From: Enoplolaimus lenunculus
Taxonomy: Eukaryota > Nematoda > Enoplea > Enoplida > Thoracostomopsidae
DNA length: 64,000 bases
Assembly (NCBI GenBank): GCA_030248215.1
Contig: JASANG010000261.1
Span: 1 to 64,000, forward strand
Direction: 5' to 3'
Positions 13,092 through 24,711 of this stretch are shown here, one piece after another (position 1 is the stretch's first letter; each line of letters starts with the position of its first letter). A model generated the notes under the pieces. That model was not told the DNA's origin. It saw only the letters and a program-made list of their open reading frames with translations, and did no database searches. The position numbers were made by a program, and so were the translations under genes.

Positions 13092-16000
13092 GGGCATACA
13101 TATCCGACAGTGTCACTTGGTGAAGACAAACTACAAAGTATTTATGGTGAAAATGTCCAATCTGAAAACATATCTGGTTGGTTACAATGCATAGCTAATT
13201 GTATTTTAACGGTTGGTAAGTAAATTGGTACGATTGCAGTATAGTAATTTTTACAGAACATATTAGATGCATGACCATTTCAGCGTTGCACGTACGTTCA
13301 CAATGATGTTAGGAGTTAAAATCGAGTATTAATTCTATGACAGATAAAACAGAGTACTTTGTATTTCATTCCTAATCTTATAGTCAGCAAGCAAGTCTTA
13401 GTAAAAATAAAAGTGAACAAATTGAAGAAAATGTTATTGCGATGCTCAAAAAAGTGTTCAACACCAACTGATTTGGTGGCTCGTCTGGCCTGTTTACGCA
13501 CTAAAGCGGTATGTTCTGCAAAAATTCTAAAAGGGGATTTGGTGATCTGAAAATCGTTAGCAAAAATAAAAACGGGTGAAGGTTGATCTGAATTTCCCTG
13601 GCTACGTTAGGGCGACCAACATGTTGAGGATTGTTGGAAAAAACGTTGTTCAGTGGCTGATTTTTGATGTTATGTAGCTGATGTTTTAAATTTAATCGGT
13701 AACTGAGCATCATTATTTGGCTGAGATATTGCTGGTAGCATCGGCGAGCGTAGTTAAAATTTGGGATAGATGAGTGGTTACGTTCTATAAAAATTTCGAA
13801 AGGTGGTTTTTTGTGTTGAAGCTGACCCTGTGTCGAAAAACTTTGTGTGTTAACATCGTAAAGGACGTTTTAAGTAATACGGAGAATCCGACTAAATTTG
13901 ATCGCCGAAATCCCTGTTGGTTATGCCTTTCACTGGAGGCAGGGCTGGCCGTGGTTAGAGGGCGATACAAGTGGGGTTTGGCGGTGGAACATAACGTTTC
14001 TATATATTGGCAGATATATTTAATGCGGATATGGACAAATTTGTGAGTTGTGGTGGTCGCTTGCATCAGCTGACCGTGTCTATTTATTCTTTTATTTGAA
14101 AAGGTATTGTACTGTAGCACTACATGTTATATTTGTTACTGCGTAGCTTATCATTTTTTTTATTGATGTCGCAAAAAAGAAACATGCCACGCAGGCATAC
14201 GCATCAGAGTGGATCTTAGGAGACTTAGACCCTATTAGAAAAATTTTGGACCCCTTGCAAAGTGTTGCATATTTCGGTTGTAAGTCATCTCAAAGCGTTT
14301 CATGCCGCTTTTGAAAATAATATCTGAGCCTCTTCCCTATAGCAATTGAAGCTGGTTCGGGTAGTGATGGTCATTGGTGGCTTACAAAATTTAAATCAAA
14401 CGAAAGTATAAAATTGAATTGAACATTTGAAATCGGTAAAAATCTTTGCAAGACTGTAGATTTTCTTTCAAATAGTTAGTTACTCGTGGTTTAATGCTGG
14501 CGGTCGGATGTTCTATCGTGGGCTATTGGATACGCGAGCTTGTCGGGTATGCTAGGGACAGTCGGGGAATGGGTCTACTTTTGTAGCACATTTAGCTTAA
14601 GAAATCGATGTGCAAGTTGTGGGTGCGTATTGATTCAGGATTAATTCATTATGCTAATAGTATCTTTTGTATTTTATGCGGTTATTGTGTATTTTTTTAT
14701 AGTTTAGACTGTTTATTTGTTCTGATTTATTCGCATACTGCATCAGTTCAAGGTTAGACGAATAATTAAGGGGTTCCATTTTCAGTGTAAAAGTTATTTC
14801 AATGAGGAATTCCGTTTATAATGGCGATAATGCGTTGGTTTTGGGTTTAAGTTTGATTTTGTGGCCATACGGTGTTGTCAAGTTTAACTTAAGCACGCTA
14901 TTTGAAACCGCCGTTAGATGTAACCGTATCGGATGGCATTGGCAGATCTCAGCTGCCGTGGAATTACATTGCAAGTTTAGTACAAAATAAATGATGTTTG
15001 CTATAAACAATTAAATTATGACGTGTTTAGAATCTGTTCATAATTTTGAACGCGGAGAAAATTTCTTTTGTGAGTAGAGAGTGGGTAAGGCAACACCACT
15101 GTCTATCTGTTTGCTGGGGTTTGGGGTATGTTCGGGTTAACGTGTTGCGATCAACTGTTCTTTTACATACGATAATGGTTGCACATGCATTGCTTGTGTA
15201 TATTTTTAGAACATAATATATAATGGGATTCAATATGGGAAACTTATTCTATATTTGGCCCATGTTACTTTAAGGGGCGTCCAGGTTTCTGGTGGGTCTA
15301 TAAAAGAGTAGGTTTAGATCCTAAATTACATTTTTTGCTTAGGCTTAGGATTACGCTTAATCTACTGTTACACCGCTTAAAGTAAGATTGGCCGTATATT
15401 TTATCGAGGCAGGATGGTGATTGACGTTGGAATTTTCGTGACATTTAGAAACTGAAAGGTTCAGACTGGATGACATATTTACGGAAATTAGCGACGCTGG
15501 ACTACCTGCAGAAGGTGCATGTTTATAGTTGACGCAGAAATTGAAGTGGAGCGTGGGGACCCGTAGGATGGAGCGAGATGAATTTCGCCGTCCCACCGAC
15601 GGCTGGCCGTCTCTTATGGGACAAAAATCAGCAAATGAATTTATCTCAATTTTGATTGTTTTCCTTGCTTCCATCACACTTTCCACATTGAGATGGCCGT
15701 TGCTTTGGATTGGTTGGGATGGCTTAACGAGAAAGATCACTGGTTCAGCGTCGGTTTTTTGTGTAGATTTGTAGGTTGGGGGAGGTATTAACTTGGACGA
15801 CAGAAAATGTTTATGAAAGGTGCGTTGAATTACACACACACAAGCTTGTCGTCAGAATTGAAATGCGCAATTGATTCAAAGCCCACAATGAGTGGACATA
15901 ACTGCTGTACACTGCAAAAAACGGTGAGTCAAATTGACTCTCTCCGAAATAGGCTCTACGGGACTACACAAACTGAGTCAAATTCGACACTCCGCCAGAA

Positions 16001-17041
16001 TCAAATTCGACTCACTGAGTCGCACGTTTGACTCTTGGCGGAGTCGAATTTGACTCAGTTTGTGTAGTCCCGTAAAGCCTATTTCGGAGAGAGTCAATTT
16101 GACTCACCATTTTTTGCAGTGTAGTTGATACATTGTTCATAACGGTCACGTAATATTTGTCCCACGTGTCGTGGTTATGTGAAGACGATTCAGTTTGTTA
16201 TATACTTTTGTCTTTAGTGACAGTTAATTGGACATTGGTATAAAAGCACCCATCTACTGTATTGACGTGAATATGAGGGAAGGGTGTAATATAAGAGGGG
16301 TACCCGTTTTGAGTCGCAATCGATAGGAGTCCGTACCCCTAATAAGTGTCCGTAAACAGATAGAGACCGTAAACGCTAAAGCCCATAAATTATCTCTCAT
16401 TGCAGTGTCTAAATGATTCCAGGACCAAATAATGTACATAGAGTTCGAAACTAAAGCATGATTCCTTAAGTTTTGACAGTACATTAAGTCTGCAACTATC
16501 CGTTGAATTAAATGTTTATTTGTCTTGTCAATAGAGCTGAGTGTAGGAATATACTTTCAAAATTTAAGTAGGTACGCTTTAAAGTTTCGAACTCAAATTA
16601 TTTGGTCCTAGTATTAGGGATAATTGACATTATAGACTGTAATTAGGGTTTAGAGACTCTACACGCTTACTTACGCACTTTTATTAGGGATACGGACTCC
16701 TATTGATTGGGACTCAAAATGGGGGACCCCTCCCCTCTCATTACCACACCCTCTTATTTGGGTCATTACAGTACAGTATGATGTAATACAAATACAACTG
16801 GAAAGATTATTTTAATTGGATTGAATACACACATGTATGGTTTCAACAAATTTTCGGGCTGCTTCGAATATATTACAAAAGGATGTTCGGATAATCTATG
16901 CCCTCGTATATATTGTGTTCATGTTTGAATAAATTTTGCTTCGCATGTTGTTTTATGTCAAGAGCGTTGTCTACTTATGTGCTAACAGCGTTTTTAATTT
17001 AGATTGTAAGGCGCTTTGATGCTGAATGTAAACTTAGCTGA
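13092..17041 (+). CDS. Candidate exons of an unrecognised gene (low confidence)
   Basis: Three segments join in one frame with GT-AG borders: 13092-13215 (GHTYPTVSLGEDKLQSIYG..., ending TV), 13384-13508 (SKQVLVKIKVNKLKK... ending CLRTKA) and 17003-17041 (IVRRFDAECKLS then stop). The first segment has plausible codon use and a charged, protein-like sequence. The second is Lys/Cys-rich. A further possible upstream coding patch at about 12836-12916 contains NELVLRRREANQFKMKTDL, but its donor is poor. No start codon or protein family is recognised. The large last intron would carry several MITEs. This could equally be chance open frames. Confidence 0.28.
15256..15393. mobile_element. Telomere-like MITE, GGCCCATGTTACTTTAAGG family
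   Basis: It starts GGCCCATGTTACTTTAAGGG and ends with an eroded inverted copy (TTAAAGTAAGATTGGCC). The interior contains TTGCTTAGGCTTAGG, a telomere-like stretch. Better preserved copies lie at 19449-19600 and 58586-58756. Confidence 0.75.
15910..16121. mobile_element. Complete palindromic CACTGCAAAAAA MITE with TA duplication
   Basis: A 212-bp near-perfect palindrome: CACTGCAAAAAACGGTGAGT on the left and its complement ending in TTTTTTGCAGTG on the right. Each arm contains AGTCAAATTGACTCTC and GACTACACAAACTGAGTC. It is flanked by TA on both sides (15908-15909 and 16122-16123), as expected for an element inserting at TA. There is no coding capacity, so it would depend on a transposase elsewhere. 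Confidence 0.9.
16255..16773. mobile_element. TACTGTAGTGACC-type MITE with long inverted arms
   Basis: Ends TACTGTATTGAC and GTCATTACAGTA are inverted repeats. Arms of about 120 bp include AATAGGAGTCCGTATCCC-like sequence facing its complement. The middle (about 16380-16620) is unrelated to the arms. A second copy is at 56228-56569. Single ends are at 1-39 and 12440-12530. Confidence 0.8.
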
Positions 17042-17252
17042 GTTTGCTCGCAAACTTTGGAAGAAAAACGCAACAGCTGCAACAATTAGTGAGTTTGTAA
17101 ACCTATCACTAACTGATTATAGTTGCTGTACTTACACATTTCAGAATACGGGTCTGAATATGCAAAATACTAGTGTTATTTCGTGTTTACAAACTATCTT
17201 GTAACTTTAATAAAAGAAGCCTTTCGAGGTTTTTGAAGCTTTATAGTAAGCA

Positions 17253-17460
17253 CACTGCAAAAAATGGTTAGTCAAATTGACTCTCTCCGAAGCAGGCTCT
17301 ACGGACTACGCAAACTGAATCAAATTCGACTCCGCTAGAGTAAAACGTGCAGTACAGTGAGTCAAATTTTACTCTGGCGGAGTCGAATTTGACCCAGTTT
17401 GTGTAGTCAGGAAAAGTCTATTTCGGAGAGAGTCAATTTGACTCACCATTTTTTGCAGTG
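17253..17460. mobile_element. Second palindromic CACTGCAAAAAA MITE
   Basis: 208 bp with the same arms as 15910-16121 but several substitutions at the centre (GTAAAACGTGCAGTACAGTG). It is bordered by CA on both sides (17251-17252 and 17461-17462), which would be an altered target dinucleotide. Confidence 0.85.
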
Positions 17461-17847
17461 CAGCAGCATTTAGTTATTTGATTATGATTCGCGAACCGTT
17501 GATTCAATCACGACAAATTTAATACGATTCGACTCAACTCGGCAAGCTGTGTCCGCTTGACAAAAAAATCGGTTCGCAAGGAAAGTCTCGGACCTTAAAA
17601 AATCGAAAGTTTTAATAAATTCAGTTGTCGAATGATCAAGAGACTGCATGCAAAGCTCAAATATTTGCAAAATTTTACAATTCGACCATTTCTGGGCTAC
17701 TCCTGACTGGTGGGCGATACTGGAAAGACGCGTAAAATGATTACCTAAATCTTTGGTTTAATCATATAATCTCAGACTGAGCCTAGGCCTAAATATAAAT
17801 TACGAATTGTAGAAAAATGCGGAATATTAAAAGTGTTAAGTTTAACT

Positions 17848-18026
17848 GGTCCATGTAAAGATCAGGGGCGGAACGGATTTCTGTGGGTCTAGAATAGAGT
17901 AAGCTTAAGCTTTAGACTATTTTTTGCTTGCCTTAAGCTTAGGAATAAACTCATTCTTACGCGTAGTAGGCTTAGGGTTAGGAATATGCTTATAATACTG
18001 TTCCGACGCTGTTCTTGACATTGGCC
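17848..18026. mobile_element. Telomere-like MITE, CATGTAAAGATCAGGGGCGG family
   Basis: The left end is GGTCCATGTAAAGATCAGGG and the right end is GTTCTTGACATTGGCC. The interior holds TTGCCTTAAGCTTAGG and AGGCTTAGGGTTAGG telomere-like blocks. Sister copies are at 24167-24331, 45771-45954, 47301-47658 and 59927-60101. Confidence 0.8.
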
Positions 18027-18169
18027 AGTTAACTGATTGACAAGAATGTTTTTATTAAACATATTCACCGTTTGTCTTTTTTAGGTTGTTAATGCTGGAA
18101 TGTTGCTTGATGCATCATTCCTTATGTATTATAGTTGTGTATATTTGATACAACATCATTGAAGAAATC

Positions 18170-19976
18170 ATGGCTTCAAAAGTGACCAGTCGCATGAAAT
18201 ACCCGTCGACAGAAGATTTTGTTGAATTTGTGCTATATCAAGGTACTGTTTGTTACATTCTTAGTTGTTGTACACTTTCTCCCCGCATTTACTGTTAGGT
18301 TTAGGTAAAGGCGTATGTCTAAAACTTTTATTAAGTATATGCATTTCGGTTGAATGTCTGTTGAAAGTTTTAAGATTATTAAGTTTTATTTGTTTTCTTG
18401 ACCAAATTATGTTCTGTAAACGCGAAAAATTAGTGCTGGTTCACTGTCCGATCGTGATGTTAAAGGTTTTAGAAGCAATACTTTCTAGTATTTATGTTTT
18501 AGTCAAGGCATTAACGAGTTGTAAACGTATATACCAGGAATTTAAAGTTTGTACGCTATTCTTACTTACGCTCTGAAATGCTTTGCTCAAGCATTTATAT
18601 TCTGCGTGGAGTTAATATTTCAATATTCTCACACGAATGCAAATTTGGAAAACAACGATTTAGGCAGGTACCATAACCCTTTCTCGCACGACTATTTTCT
18701 GTTTCATCTGAAATATAGTTTGCATGAAGTAATTGAACCTACGACTTTAAAGTTTTTGTTTGCCAGCACAGTTCGCGCAGTATTGCTTTACAGTATACTA
18801 TATGCGACAGCACGGGCCAGGATGATGGATGTCTTGACATTCGCAGTCTATGAACTTGGAAACTTTTTGCGATTGTTGCAAAAGCACCGTTTCGAGCCCA
18901 CACAAAGCTTAAAATTTTCAGTGGGACAAATCAGTAAAATTGCGTCAAGCTTTTCCGTTCGCTTCATTGGCGAATTTTTAAAATTTAACCTATGCTGTAA
19001 GTCTTGGTTATCAGGTAGTACAATCACCGTTAGATTTGGTGTATATATTTTAGACGATCTTTGTAGAATATTGAAACGTTTTCGAATTCATTACTCAGCG
19101 CACACATTGCGCTAATCACACTTTGTTCGCTAACCACAACTGTAATTGCATGTTGAGTCGGGAATTTTAATTTAATTTTCAGCTCTTAGCCTACCTTTGC
19201 CCGCTAGACTTTCCAAGTTCAAACGAATGAAATTTGACGAAGGGCCGTGTGAAGGCTATTATGGTGATGTTGGTGCGACTTCAGCTCCTGCAAAACGTCG
19301 ATACAAAAAATTGGAGGTTAGTGATTTTGCAGCGTGTTTCTATAATAAATTGCGTCTTTAGTACGGTTTAAAACGACTTGTTTACATGAATTGATCGTTA
19401 ATGATGTAGTTTCTTAAACGATAGCGTTCATAAGCGTCATTATGTATTTGGCCAATGTTACTTTAACGGCCGTAACAGTAGATGAAGCATATTCCTAAGC
19501 CTAAACCTAAGCCTAAGCGAAAAAAATGTAATCTAGAATCTAAACCTACTCTTTTGTAGACCCACCAGAAACCTGGACGCCCGTTGAAGTAACATGGGCC
19601 ATGAATTTGGTACTTTGTTTACTTTCCCCACGAATTGCAACCTTTCCCGCAACTAATGGTTACATTTAAAGCGTAAGCTTAGGGTTAGGAAAATAATGAA
19701 CAGTAATGCACGAATGAACTTTGTTTTTTTATCCAATTAACAGTAGTATGCGGGCAGGTAAACAAGTATGGTGATTATTGACATGGGGTATACCTGGGTT
19801 ACAGTCGTTGATTTAAAGTTACGGAGCGTAAATTAGAGGTGGGCAAATTTTGCACAGGTTAAGTGTTTTATTTTTTCAGCGTAGTCTGCGTAATGCAAGC
19901 CAGCAATATTCTGTTGGAATGTCTTCATGCTCGATGCCATCCGGTAGTAGTTGTATGGCGGATCAGACTGCCACAA

Positions 19977-20008
<32 letters not shown>

Positions 20009-21339
20009 AATATTAATGCTATGAAGCGCAAGCCTAAATCTGCTGCAGTAGTTGCAGCGCGTAAAAAACTTAAAGCGGCTGCGGCAGCTAATACTAAACG
20101 CTGTGTGCAAAGGAAGTCTGCCGCAACTGTTTCGGTAGGTAAACGACGGCAAACTTGCTCACCATCAGCGGTGGACAAGCCCCCGCTAACGTCGATTCCT
20201 GGATTTTACCTGAAACCGCGGCCTAGTCTTGGATCTCGAACAAGCCCTCGAAATTGGAATCGTAGTGTTGGTCACCGGAGCCCTCGGATGTCTAGTCAAA
20301 AGACTGGAGCAAAATCCAACAGACGTAATTGTAGCCATTCTGGGGTACAAGCAGTTCGATTGAACTCCAGGCGCATCTGTCCGAGTGAAAGCGATAACTC
20401 GGTGCCAAATACACCGCTACGGTCAGGAAGTAATGTGGTATCTGACGAGGTGGGATCTCCGAACAGAACGATTATGCGCCAAAGAAGTGAGTTGTGTCTA
20501 ACTTATGGTAGGAACGGTGACACACGGTGCCGTACGGGTGACGGACGGCGCCGGATGGTGACGTACCATGATGGACGGCGCCGTACGGGTGACGGACCAC
20601 CGGACGTCAACAAAAGTATAGCGCAAACCTTACTTATTTTTCAACAGAACCGCAGGTTTTTGTTTGTATTGCTATTTCGGTGGATGCTTAGCCAGGATTT
20701 TGGAAATGGCATTCACGGTGTATATAAATTTTGAAAAAATGTATTTTATGCTAGGAACTGGTAAACCTGCTAAAAATCGTCAGACAGATGGGACAAAAGG
20801 AGTTTGACTCATATTTTCCACCTGGCTACACTCCGGTGTTAACATTTCTTCAGGATACAAGTCAGTTTGATTTTTCTTACTCGCAATATATTATAAGAAA
20901 TACCTACTTCACTGGACATTATAAGGGTAGCGCTATACTTTTCACGGCGACCAGTACCATCCGTCGTCGTGCGGTATAGTAGGTGAATAATTCACGTACT
21001 ATACCGTATGCTGACAGCCGGCGACGGACGGCGCCGCACTACAAGTATAGCGCCACCCTAATTTTTCTAACTTACAGCGATACTAATTATTTGTTTTCAG
21101 TAACGCTCACAGAGTGCAGCGCAGATGATAACATTCCGTTGATTCGATTAATGAAACCTAACGTTAAACGAAAATTATTGTTTGGTTTGCGCAAACAAAA
21201 ATCTCATTCTCGAAATGTTCAAGCAATCCGGTTACACAGGTTGAAAGGAGCCAAAAAGCACAAGACAGCAAGTAGTCTAAAGTACCAGCATAGCGTATCC
21301 GGTGTGAGTGCAGTTAAAAGGTATCGTTGTCAAGCTTAG
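18170..21339 (+). CDS. Basic low-complexity, probably nuclear protein, 4 exons, 350 aa; family unknown
   Basis: Exons 18170-18242, 19183-19316, 19880-20486 and 21101-21339 join in frame with GT-AG borders. The N terminus MASKVTSRMKYPSTEDFVEF is followed by LSLPLPARLSKFKR. A Thr/Ala tract at about aa 92-106 is encoded by a CAA/CAG-type microsatellite read as ACA and GCA. Then come Lys/Arg/Ala-rich stretches (KRKPKSAAVVAARKKLKAA), a Ser/Arg-rich middle and a basic C terminus (MKPNVKRKLLFGLRKQ). The composition suggests nuclear localisation and nucleic acid or chromatin contact. TEDFVEF followed by LPxxL resembles, by memory, the short TEDFLTFLCLRG...ALP motif near the N terminus of JARID2. No ARID or JmjC domain is present, so homology is only a guess. 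A 6-base micro-exon at 20755-20760 would also keep frame but is not needed. Confidence 0.6.
18546..19115 (+). other. Unusually long stop-free frame inside intron 1 of the unknown nuclear-protein gene
   Basis: About 189 codons are open on the coding strand between exons 1 and 2 of the gene at 18170-21339. There is no ATG in the first half; the first is near MMDVLTFAVYELGNF. The conceptual product is rich in Phe and Leu (FRLLQKHRF..., GEFLKFNLCC) and matches nothing I recognise. An overlapping frame upstream (18265-18576) is also open without an ATG start. It could be an alternative exon, a decayed transposon ORF or chance. Confidence 0.3.
19449..19600. mobile_element. Telomere-like MITE, GTTACTTTAAGG family, in intron 2
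   Basis: Starts GGCCAATGTTACTTTAACGG and ends GTTGAAGTAACATGGGCC in inverted orientation. The interior contains CCTAAGCCTAAACCTAAGCC, that is, GCCTAA hexamers, and a conserved ACCCACCAGAAACCTGGACG block shared with copies at 54577-54736 and 58586-58756. Confidence 0.85.
20924..21059. mobile_element. GCGCTATACTT-type palindromic MITE in intron 3
   Basis: Left end AGGGTAGCGCTATACTTTTC and right end AAGTATAGCGCCACCCT are inverted repeats around a hairpin (CGTGCGGTATAGTAGGTGAA facing TTCACGTACTATACCG). It ends 41 bases before the last exon. A related GC-rich copy lies at about 20506-20630 in the same intron. Confidence 0.8.
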
Positions 21340-22751
21340 AAAATATACAGCACTTAAGTCGTGGGTGGTAATTCTCAGTGTATGTGGCCCGTATCACCAG
21401 TTAGCGATAGATCTTGTAGCGATCGACCAGTGGATAACAAGGTTCGAAATTTAGCAGTTATCGCCTTTGATTCGTGCTACATTTGTGTCAGTTTTGAAAT
21501 CCACAACTGCTGGAGTTTGACAATTTGAAAGCCTATCGCTAACTGGAAATAGGCTCTATTCGTCTTTGAGAATATGGGTCCTAGCCAGTGACACTGAAGT
21601 AATATTGCTGTATACAAACACGTTTAGACCGTGCGCCATGTCGCACCAGCTGACACGTGCGGTAATGGCTTCAAAACGTGCCTAGACCTTATAAAGCTAG
21701 ATCGAGACCGAGGCCGGCTGAAAACCGAGATTTTCATCCCTGCGTATCGTATCTCTAGTCATTACTGCAACGTATACTCGTTATGTATTGTGCATTTTTA
21801 AATATCTGGTTCCGGTCTCCTGCAGGATATTGCCCGCCATATAGAATTTACTGAAGCGCATAAATACGCGTTGCGGCAATAAGTTTTCTATGCGATGACA
21901 AATTATTGTTAAATAGGACGCTTACTAACGAACTGAATTATGTGCTATTTTTTGGATACTTTTGCGACAACTGCATAATTAAAGCTAAAACACAGAACAT
22001 ACATTATAGTTATGGCTATGTTAGCGTTGCAAATATTGCAATCACTTTGACTAGTTTGTGCGTAGTAATATCGCAGTGTATTTTCTAACTTCAGAGCTTT
22101 GCGAAAGACCAGGAAAAACCGAAAAGCAACAATTGATGTACCAAAAGACAATAAACCACGCCGTTTGTCGCGCTCGAATTCGCTTCTCAGCCTCGATTGA
22201 ATTTTGTGCTGTGTTCAACTGTGTTTAATGTTGTTGTTTTATTACATGGGGGGGCTTTCTTAGTAGGCTACCTACGAAATTTCAATTCCATCTGAAATTG
22301 CACCGAAATTTATGTGTCGATTCCAGCTCCAGCTGAGTATTATTCCAATGCCACAATTGCGGATATTGCGTTTAATTACAAATTTTATTCTGTTTAACGC
22401 AAGTGAACATGGTGGGGCAGAAATAACTATATAATTTCATACTCTGTGGATTACGTCTAAAAACTTGGGTTAAGAACAAATTCGGCAGTGAAATCAAGCC
22501 GTTTTGTTATTACAATTCACAAAATTATTCATACTCAATCGAGATTTAAGTTGAAGTTGCGGTTATTCCGGTTCCTGTAAGAAAATTAAAATTCCGATTC
22601 CGGCTAAACTTTGTTACGGTTAAAACTCTATTTATTTTTAGTAATTTCATTAGTGTATTTGGAACTTTTATCTCATATTTGAGTGAACGTGACAGCAGTA
22701 ATGTGTTTTAAAGTAACACACAAATGGTTTGAAGCTTTTATGTTCATTTTT

Positions 22752-22897
22752 AAGGATTGCGCTATACGTTACTGAACCGGACGCCGGCGTTCGGCGGCGT
22801 GCGGCAATTTCTAATAAAAAGTTTTACATAGCGGCGGCGTGCGGCAAAATTTTAACCGTAGCGTCCGACGGCGCGCGGCGAGTATAGCGGAACGCTA
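22752..22897. mobile_element. GCGCTATAC-type MITE, GC-rich copy
   Basis: Ends AGGATTGCGCTATACGTTAC and GAGTATAGCGGAACGCT are imperfect inverted repeats. The interior has two GGCGGCGTGCGGCAA blocks separated by an AT-rich spacer, a sharp GC island in AT-rich surroundings. Confidence 0.65.
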
Positions 22898-23420
22898 AGA
22901 ATTGTGAAGTTGTGGGCACATTGTCATTCTGAATTCAATTCATTCAGCGGTTGTTTAGTTAATCGTGATATGGCCAAAACGACTAGTTGTATAGGTGTAT
23001 AATATTTAAGCTGTGTATGCCTTTTGTGACATATTTCTTATTTTTAATAGAGAATTAATATATTATTATTGTTGTTGTTATGTGGTGTTTGATTTTTCTG
23101 TTGATTAATATTAAGTTCATACTTTATATTTGCAAATTGTTTATTTGTGTGTTATATTGCAGGTTTCGAATTAGCTGAGAAAAGCTGGCGTTATTTTATG
23201 TAAGTTTAATAGTAACTTCAGTTAAGTGTGTGTATGTTCTATTCTAATTTATTTAGTGTTATGCCTAAAACCCGGTAACGAAATTTGTAAGATAGCCCAT
23301 GTGTTTTGGAGACCAGGTTGTCCGGTATGGCAGTCGTACATGCTCATGATAACCTTCGCGACGGTGCGCGTCGTTCAAAGCGCATATAAGCTGCAGCCGA
23401 CTGTGTAAACCGCTTAATAT

Positions 23421-23801
23421 CAGGGTGCAACCGGAATTCCGGTTCCGGCATTTTTTCACCTTCCGGTTCCGGTTCCGGTAAATGTTTACCGGATTTAAAA
23501 ATTCCGGTGTTTTATAATTTGGCCGTTTTCTTAACTTTGCTAATTTTTAAGAATCTCTTTTGAAAGCCACTTGTACTCCGAATATAAGCCATTGATGGTG
23601 AATTTCACTTAAGTCGACGACGAAAATCTAAAATACAACAAATTAAATAAATCCCATGTTTGACTAAGGTTGTTTTGCAAATAATAGAGCAAAAAAATAA
23701 GATTAAAATGAAATTTTTGGTGAAATGCATTTTTCACTTTCCGGTTCCGGTAAAATTTTCAAATTCCGGTTCCGGTAAATTGTAATTCCGGTTGCACCCT
23801 G
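23421..23801. mobile_element. Intact hAT-type MITE with perfect 8-bp target duplication
   Basis: 381 bp from CAGGGTGCAACCGGAATTCC to GGAATTACA-complement ending GGTTGCACCCTG. It is flanked by CTTAATAT at 23413-23420 and again at 23802-23809. The 8-bp duplication and the CAGGG terminus fit the hAT superfamily. The interior repeats CCGGTTCCGG several times and carries no ORF. Confidence 0.93.
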
Positions 23802-24166
23802 CTTAATATTAAATTTAAAGGCAAGTTATTTCGGCACTTGTTGATTTTCTACACTCATTAAAGTTAACAATATGGTAAAAGTCAAAACTTCCCAGCCGCA
23901 CTAAGTGCTGCTTATTATTTTGCTTAGCTTAAGCTTAGGCAGATGCATAGGCTAAACAGCCTAAAACCTCGCCTAAGCTTGTTTTGTTTAATCCAATCAA
24001 TATGTGTTGTAGAGTTTTTATGTTGGTACAAGTGGAAGTAAACAAGTACTTAATGTAGGTCTCAGGTGAAATAGAAAATATTCGTATTTGAGGATGGGTT
24101 TATGGGCAAGCCTTTATATATAGTTGGAATGGGCTACATTGCTTGCGTCCGCTAATAAAGAACAGG

Positions 24167-24331
24167 GACAGAACAGTATTATAAGCGAATTCCTATAAGT
24201 CTAAGCCTAAGCGTAAGAATGAGCATATTCCTAAGCTTAAGCCTGAGCCAAGCAAAAAACCAAGTCTAAAATTTAAGCTTACTCTTTTCTAGTCCCGCAT
24301 AAAAACGTTCCGCCCCTGATCTTTACATGGA
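24167..24331. mobile_element. Telomere-like MITE, AGGGGCGG family (reversed)
   Basis: Reads AGAACAGGGACAGAACAGTA on the left and CCGCCCCTGATCTTTACATGG on the right, so it is reversed relative to 17848-18026. The interior contains CCTATAAGTCTAAGCCTAAG and CCTAAGCTTAAGCCTGAGCC. Confidence 0.8.
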
Positions 24332-24588
24332 CATTTGTGTCAAATCAACAATGAGAATTTTCTCAGCTTTGCGTGATTCAAATGTTAACAGCGTTTTAAA
24401 CATGATATAAAGTTTCTATATATACGTAATAAAAATATGGCTTTATTTATTACCCGGCTAATAGTTTCAGATCAGTATCCGGCGAAGGTTACGAAACATC
24501 TCAGTCCACGTTTATAATCGCGTGTCTAAGAGTATAATCGACGAAGTATGAAAAAACGTTTTGGTTTGCTGCAAAACAGGGCCAATGC

Positions 24589-24711
24589 ATAGAATCGGGT
24601 CGTAACAGCAGTATAATCGTATTCCTAAACCTAAGCAAATATATAGTGTAAGGTTACACTATTGCAGTCCCGCAGAAAAGAAACGCTCCGCCGACGATCT
24701 TTACCTGGGCC
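24589..24711. mobile_element. Short derivative of the telomere-like MITE family
   Basis: Starts GGGCCAATGCATAGAATCGG and ends CGACGATCTTTACCTGGGCC. The hexamer interior is reduced to CCTAAACCTAAGC. It lies 258 bp from the larger copy at 24167-24331. Confidence 0.65.

Noticed and set aside
14802-15010. Overlapping 62-64 codon frames on both strands
   Set aside because: No splice context, no family resemblance, and mutual antisense overlap suggest chance.
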